A DNA stretch of 64,000 nt, taken from assembly GCA_964472305.1 (NCBI GenBank), contig CAYYJR010000008.1, forward strand, positions 62,001-126,000, given 5' to 3'. The position numbers and the translations under genes are program-made. Origin of the DNA: CAYYJR01 sp964472305. Its GTDB lineage: Bacteria; Armatimonadota; Hebobacteria; CAIYQO01. The notes beneath the pieces were generated by a model that was not told the origin of the DNA, did no database searches, and saw only the letters and a program-made list of their open reading frames with translations. Shown one piece after another: positions 60,462 through 64,000 of the stretch (the stretch's first letter is position 1; every line of letters begins with the position of its first letter).

Positions 60462-61916
60462 TCAAGCCCACAACGCATTGAGCGTATTGACCGTCTCATC
60501 AACGAGTTGTTGTCCGCCGTCCGGTCCCACCTCGTTGCAATACAGGCAGGCGCTGTAGCTCTCGCCTTCCATGGCTTTCTGTGTCGCCAGATACGATGTC
60601 GGGCCTCCGGCGGCCAGTTGCACCAGGAACGTCTGGAGCGCGGGGCTGCGGCCGGTGATGCGCAGGCCGTAGTCGAGGAACAGCTCGAACGCATTGGTGG
60701 CGAAAGCGACGTCGCCCAGGCGAATGACATGCAGTTCCATCGGCAGGTCGGGGTGCTGCTGTTGTTCCGCATACCGCGCCAGGATGCGCCGGCAGCGGTG
60801 CTTCCGGGCATACAGGACGCTGTCTTGTGCCATGTAATCACCGGACGCATTCGCGGTCGCCGAAAGCTGTTCGAGTGCGGCAAGGCCTTCGAGCGCCTCG
60901 CGTTGCTCCTCCTCCGAGATGCGCCGCCGCGCAAGGGCAATCGTGCGGACGACATGCCGGAGTTCCACCTGCTCCCGGCGATCGTGTATGGCCCAGGCGA
61001 GGGTTTCGTCAAAAACAGCCGCGAGCCGGTCAGCGATCTCTTGCCGGTTGGTGCGATTTTTCAATTGCCGCATTCGCTGCTCCGCGGCCTTGTTGTACAT
61101 TGGGTGCGGCGACAGGTCGCCCGCGGGCGCGCACAACGGGAGCAGGTACAGTTTTTCGCCGTGCCGCTTCCGCAGTTCCAACCGCACCTCGTGCCAGAAA
61201 TCCGCGGAGATGACGTTCAAGCCCTCATCTTCCTGCGACGTGCACGACAAGTTAAAAAGCGCGCCGGTAAGCCGTTGTTCCGCGTCGAAGGTGTAGAGCA
61301 GGTTGACGCTGTGATCCACGTAACCTTCCAGGCCGCTGATCCGCGGATCGTTCATCTCGCCATACATCCGGGCGCATTTTTCCGTTTTCGTGCCCGGCAA
61401 CTCGCAGAAATCCGGTCGCTGTGACAGGTCGTCGAAGTACACCGCGCGGCGGTTATGGCCCACGACGGCGTAGCCGTAGCCCCAACACACCGAGCCGGGT
61501 TGACGCGCCTGCCAGCTTTCCACCACCGCCTCGACAATGCGACCGGTGAGAAAATCGCGAAATTCGGCAGCCGTCATCACTCCGGGCGGCACGGGCGGGT
61601 GCCAGACACCGAGGGGGTCGGGCGCGGTATGGGTGTGCGTCGCGCTGATGACCAGCTTTTCCGCGGGACAGTCCGGCAGGCGCTGCCGCAGCATTTCCCG
61701 GCAGGATGTCAGCACCTCGGTGGGTACCATTACCAGATCGCAGGATACCCAGATAAGCGCATCATCGCCCGCGGAAAGACTGAGTGCGGTCACCGTCACC
61801 GGATCCAACACCTCGCTCGTGATGCGCATATGAAACTGTCCACAGAGATTCACCGGGCGAGTGGGGGTGATGTCACGCGTCGCCCAGCCGATGAGCACCG
61901 GGTGTGATTGAGGCAT
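60462..61916 (-). CDS. Neutral/alkaline ceramidase-like protein, 484 aa
   Basis: Resembles the N-terminal domain of neutral ceramidases (PF04734), which is used in many bacteria for unknown secreted or cytosolic hydrolases. IGWATRDITPTRP opens the fold and SATHTHTAPDP carries the zinc-binding histidines. No signal peptide is seen with ATG 61916 (AAGGAG upstream), so it is probably intracellular. A conserved-sounding DLVMVPTEVL strand is present. It could be an amidase on lipids or on glycoside derivatives. A candidate promoter lies 43 bases upstream. Confidence 0.85.
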   Translation of the reverse strand: MPQSHPVLIGWATRDITPTRPVNLCGQFHMRITSEVLDPVTVTALSLSAGDDALIWVSCDLVMVPTEVLTSCREMLRQRLPDCPAEKLVISATHTHTAPDPLGVWHPPVPPGVMTAAEFRDFLTGRIVEAVVESWQARQPGSVCWGYGYAVVGHNRRAVYFDDLSQRPDFCELPGTKTEKCARMYGEMNDPRISGLEGYVDHSVNLLYTFDAEQRLTGALFNLSCTSQEDEGLNVISADFWHEVRLELRKRHGEKLYLLPLCAPAGDLSPHPMYNKAAEQRMRQLKNRTNRQEIADRLAAVFDETLAWAIHDRREQVELRHVVRTIALARRRISEEEQREALEGLAALEQLSATANASGDYMAQDSVLYARKHRCRRILARYAEQQQHPDLPMELHVIRLGDVAFATNAFELFLDYGLRITGRSPALQTFLVQLAAGGPTSYLATQKAMEGESYSACLYCNEVGPDGGQQLVDETVNTLNALWA

Positions 61917-62256
61917 ACTGTTGCTCCTTACGTCGATTGCATGCGTTCGCAGCGCCCTATTGTACCGCATGCCGTACCGAAAAGTCAGCAGGAACACGGG
62001 TGTTGTTATTGTGGACATGCGACGGGGACACTCGGTCAGCTCCGGTTCCCTTAACGCGCCATCCACTCAAATCCGCTCGGTACATCGCTCACGCGTAGAG
62101 GAATTCGACACGATGAGAGGAATGATACGTGAAGCAGGCTTTTCGCTGCCACGTTCGTTCTTCACCCCTGTCTCCTCTCCCAATCAGAGGCCAGAGGACA
62201 CAGCGACAGGCCCGCGTAACAGGCGATCGTCGTCGGTGATCCCACGGGAGGGTCGT
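61917..62256. other. Divergent control region between ceramidase-like and PHP-like genes
   Basis: 340 bases. Minus-strand -10 at 61959-61964 for the ceramidase-like gene. The plus-strand gene has GGGAGGG just before ATG 62257 but no clear promoter. No gene found in this stretch. Confidence 0.5.
61959..61964 (-). promoter_or_regulatory. Candidate promoter for the ceramidase-like gene
   Basis: Minus-strand TACAAT preceded by GG, 43 bases before ATG 61916, with a partial -35 (CTGACT) 18 bases further upstream. Confidence 0.45.
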
Positions 62257-64000
62257 ATGGTATCTCGCATCGTGTTCGGAATTCTCTGCCCCATCTTTCT
62301 GCTGTCCCTCATGGCTTTCACACAGGAACTGCCCAATCCGAAGAATGGCGGCATCGGCGGCAAGTCGCTGGCAGTCCTGTTCCTGAGTCCCAGTCCGGAA
62401 CTCGACACGGCATACGCGCAGGAGTTGTCGCAGGCGGGGTATTCCTATACGACCGCGTGCTACTACGACGAATTGACCTACAATTTCATCAAAAAATTCG
62501 ATACCATTGTCATCGATAAACTGCCGTTGGCGGCGGAGGAACAGCGCTACAACGGTCAGAATATGGTCGGCTATCGGGCCAACATCGCCCAGGTATGGCG
62601 GTGCGCCGAGGAAGGCGCGGGCGTACTGGTCTACACCAATCTGGCCGACATGGGCGGTGCGTGTCGTGGCGGGTGGAACGACGAAATGCGCCGCTGGGGC
62701 ATTCAACTGTATCAAGCCTGCATCGTCGATCCTGCGGGAGAATTCGAGAAATGGCGCGGGATGTGTCCGGGAGCCTACAGTTGGACGGAGAACCTGGCCC
62801 GGCATCCGGTGACCGATGGCCTGCACCGCATCTATTATGCGTCGACGAACCTGCGCTGGGATGATTGCTTCACGGCCCCCCCGCTGCTCTGCGACGAGCA
62901 GTGGACCCCGCTGGTAAAAGCAATGGCCGGCGCGCGCGTGGCGATTTCGGTCGATCGCGAATGGGCATTCGAACCGGATTGGCAGGACCAACTCGTGCTC
63001 TCCGCCGTGCGCCCGATCGGTAAAGGTCGTCTCGGCGTGGTCTCCATCAATCCGACGTACCTGCATCGCATGGGCTATGCCCGCGTCGAGAAGCGGTGGG
63101 TGGGCGAAATGAGCTACGGCCTGATCGACGGGATTATTTTAACGAAAGGCAACGGCATAACGCCCAGCGACACCGGCGCCTTCATTTCCCACCTGTACTG
63201 CTGGCTGGGCGCACACGCGGCGGCCAACGGGCATGGCGGTTACCAACACGGGCAACCGCTGGAAAAAGTGCCGGTGACCATCACGGATGCGGAAAAGCAG
63301 TATCGCCAACCGGCCGACTTCGATACTTTGCCGATGCTGCCGAGTTGGAAGCATCGCGTGGGCAGCGTGGTGGTGGACGGCAAGACATCTTCGCTGCAAG
63401 TTCCCGACCCGTTCGTTCCCGGCGACATCCGCTTTTTCAAGGCGCTGGTCGGCGTCCATAGTTCGTACAGCGACGGCAACGGCAGTGTGGAAGCGTACGC
63501 CGCGGAAGCCAAAAAAGCCGGGTATGCGCTGGTTGTTTTCACCGAGAATTTTGAACAACTCAGTGCGGACGAGTGGCTGCGACTGGTCGCGCAATGCGAG
63601 AAAGCGAGTTCAGCCGACTTCGTCTGCCTGCCCGGCTATGATATCATGGACCCGGACGGCAACCATTTCCTCATCGTGGCGCCGCCAGAGTATCCGCGCC
63701 CGTCGTGGCTCACGCCGGACGGCAAACGTCTGGCGAAACCGCAGATGATCAACCTGCCCCTGTTCAACCACCTGGTCATCGCGCACAAGGCGGAGAGCGG
63801 ACCACTGCCGCAAGAGCGGCTGAAACATTTCCACGGGCTGTCCGTCTACACCTATCGCGGTACGCAGGTGGTGGATGAGAGTTTCCCCGCCTACGCCTGG
63901 CAGGTCGAAACCTGGTCGAATCCGCATCCGGTGGTCGTGCATGAAGTCTTCACTCCGGCGGAAGTGGCCATCGCGGCGCGCACCGGGTATCAGCAGTTTA
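62257..64000 (+). CDS. Secreted protein with degenerate PHP domain (3' end outside window)
   Basis: An open frame from ATG 62257 (GGGAGGG upstream) to the window end, at least 581 codons with no stop. The N-terminus (IVFGILCPIFLLSLMAFTQE) is a signal peptide. Residues about 35-290 look like a glutamine amidotransferase-like fold seen in large surface proteins (SLAVLFLSPSPELDTAY; GAGVLVYTNLADMGGA). From about 395 there is a PHP-like domain: VGVHSSYSDGNGS and ALVVFTENFEQ. The first metal His is Gly399 and the second motif His is Asn431, so catalytic metal binding is likely lost. The opposing minus-strand frame is a shadow. Confidence 0.8.
   Translation, partial: MVSRIVFGILCPIFLLSLMAFTQELPNPKNGGIGGKSLAVLFLSPSPELDTAYAQELSQAGYSYTTACYYDELTYNFIKKFDTIVIDKLPLAAEEQRYNGQNMVGYRANIAQVWRCAEEGAGVLVYTNLADMGGACRGGWNDEMRRWGIQLYQACIVDPAGEFEKWRGMCPGAYSWTENLARHPVTDGLHRIYYASTNLRWDDCFTAPPLLCDEQWTPLVKAMAGARVAISVDREWAFEPDWQDQLVLSAVRPIGKGRLGVVSINPTYLHRMGYARVEKRWVGEMSYGLIDGIILTKGNGITPSDTGAFISHLYCWLGAHAAANGHGGYQHGQPLEKVPVTITDAEKQYRQPADFDTLPMLPSWKHRVGSVVVDGKTSSLQVPDPFVPGDIRFFKALVGVHSSYSDGNGSVEAYAAEAKKAGYALVVFTENFEQLSADEWLRLVAQCEKASSADFVCLPGYDIMDPDGNHFLIVAPPEYPRPSWLTPDGKRLAKPQMINLPLFNHLVIAHKAESGPLPQERLKHFHGLSVYTYRGTQVVDESFPAYAWQVETWSNPHPVVVHEVFTPAEVAIAARTGYQQF

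Noticed and set aside
62089..63066. Long minus-strand open frame of 325 codons
   Set aside because: It is antisense to the PHP-like gene, which has a signal peptide, a ribosome binding site and domain similarity. The minus frame has shadow-like composition rich in Arg, His and Gln.
1..64000. CRISPR arrays, tRNA or rRNA genes
   Set aside because: No regularly spaced direct repeats and no recognisable tRNA T-loop or rRNA sequence were seen on reading both strands.

Overview
The window is bacterial chromosomal DNA of roughly 60% GC, with frequent GTG starts, clear AGGAGG-type ribosome binding sites, and many ATGA/GTGA stop-start overlaps. No rRNA, tRNA or CRISPR array was found. The mix of genes best fits Armatimonadota: an expanded UroD-like (PF01208) family, very large pseudopilins, an RNase E/G next to a DUF2344 protein, and secreted carbohydrate-active or surface proteins. 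That is an inference. Planctomycetota-, Lentisphaerota- or Chloroflexota-like lineages are not excluded, and no marker gene here settles it.

Layout. 0-4.2 kb: tail of a UroD-like gene, a DUF2344 gene and an RNase E/G. 4.2-11 kb: housekeeping, namely rsmE, a nitroreductase, a membrane sulfatase-fold protein, recR, and the yceD-rpmF-plsX-fabH ribosome/lipid group. 11.7-14.4 kb: a translationally coupled pair of UroD-like genes, ended by a 5'-truncated IS481-type transposase. 14.8-18.7 kb: purE, a sugar-phosphate isomerase, a YjbQ protein, an ArsR regulator plus cupin, and a CDF metal exporter. 18.7-24.1 kb: a large lipoprotein and a 1069-residue secreted protein. 24.5-33.2 kb: a four-gene pseudopilin operon. 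33.3-38.1 kb: a small basic protein, a TPR protein, radC, prs, a membrane-anchored protein and thiL. 38.2-45.9 kb: a secreted low-complexity protein, a PIG-L deacetylase, L-rhamnose isomerase, a tiny UroD remnant, a DUF1287 protein, two hydrolases resembling the exosortase-associated pair, and a phosphodiester glycosidase. 46.1-50.9 kb: a trans-sulfuration enzyme, a sorbosone-dehydrogenase-like lipoprotein, an SGNH hydrolase and a ferritin-like protein. 51.3-59.3 kb: a tightly packed probable carbohydrate operon (LacI HTH remnant, transketolase, UroD-like, L-fucose/L-arabinose isomerase-like, zinc dehydrogenase, two UroD-like). 59.3-64 kb: a formylglycine-enzyme-like protein, a REP-like hairpin, a ceramidase-like protein and a secreted protein with a degenerate PHP domain that runs off the right edge.

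How it works together. The most unusual theme is six UroD-like genes plus one deletion remnant. None has HemE hallmarks. They fall into two motif classes, one with an HxCG zinc-type site and one with (H/x)SDG or DCDG in its place. In two places one member of each class sits side by side (11.7-13.8 kb and 56.9-59.3 kb). The 51-59 kb operon suggests a sugar route in which an isomerase, an NAD-type dehydrogenase and transketolase work with UroD-fold enzymes of unknown reaction. A second theme is a recurring -10-like promoter element, (G/T)(G/C/T)TA(T/C)AAT, upstream of at least ten genes on both strands, without an obvious -35.
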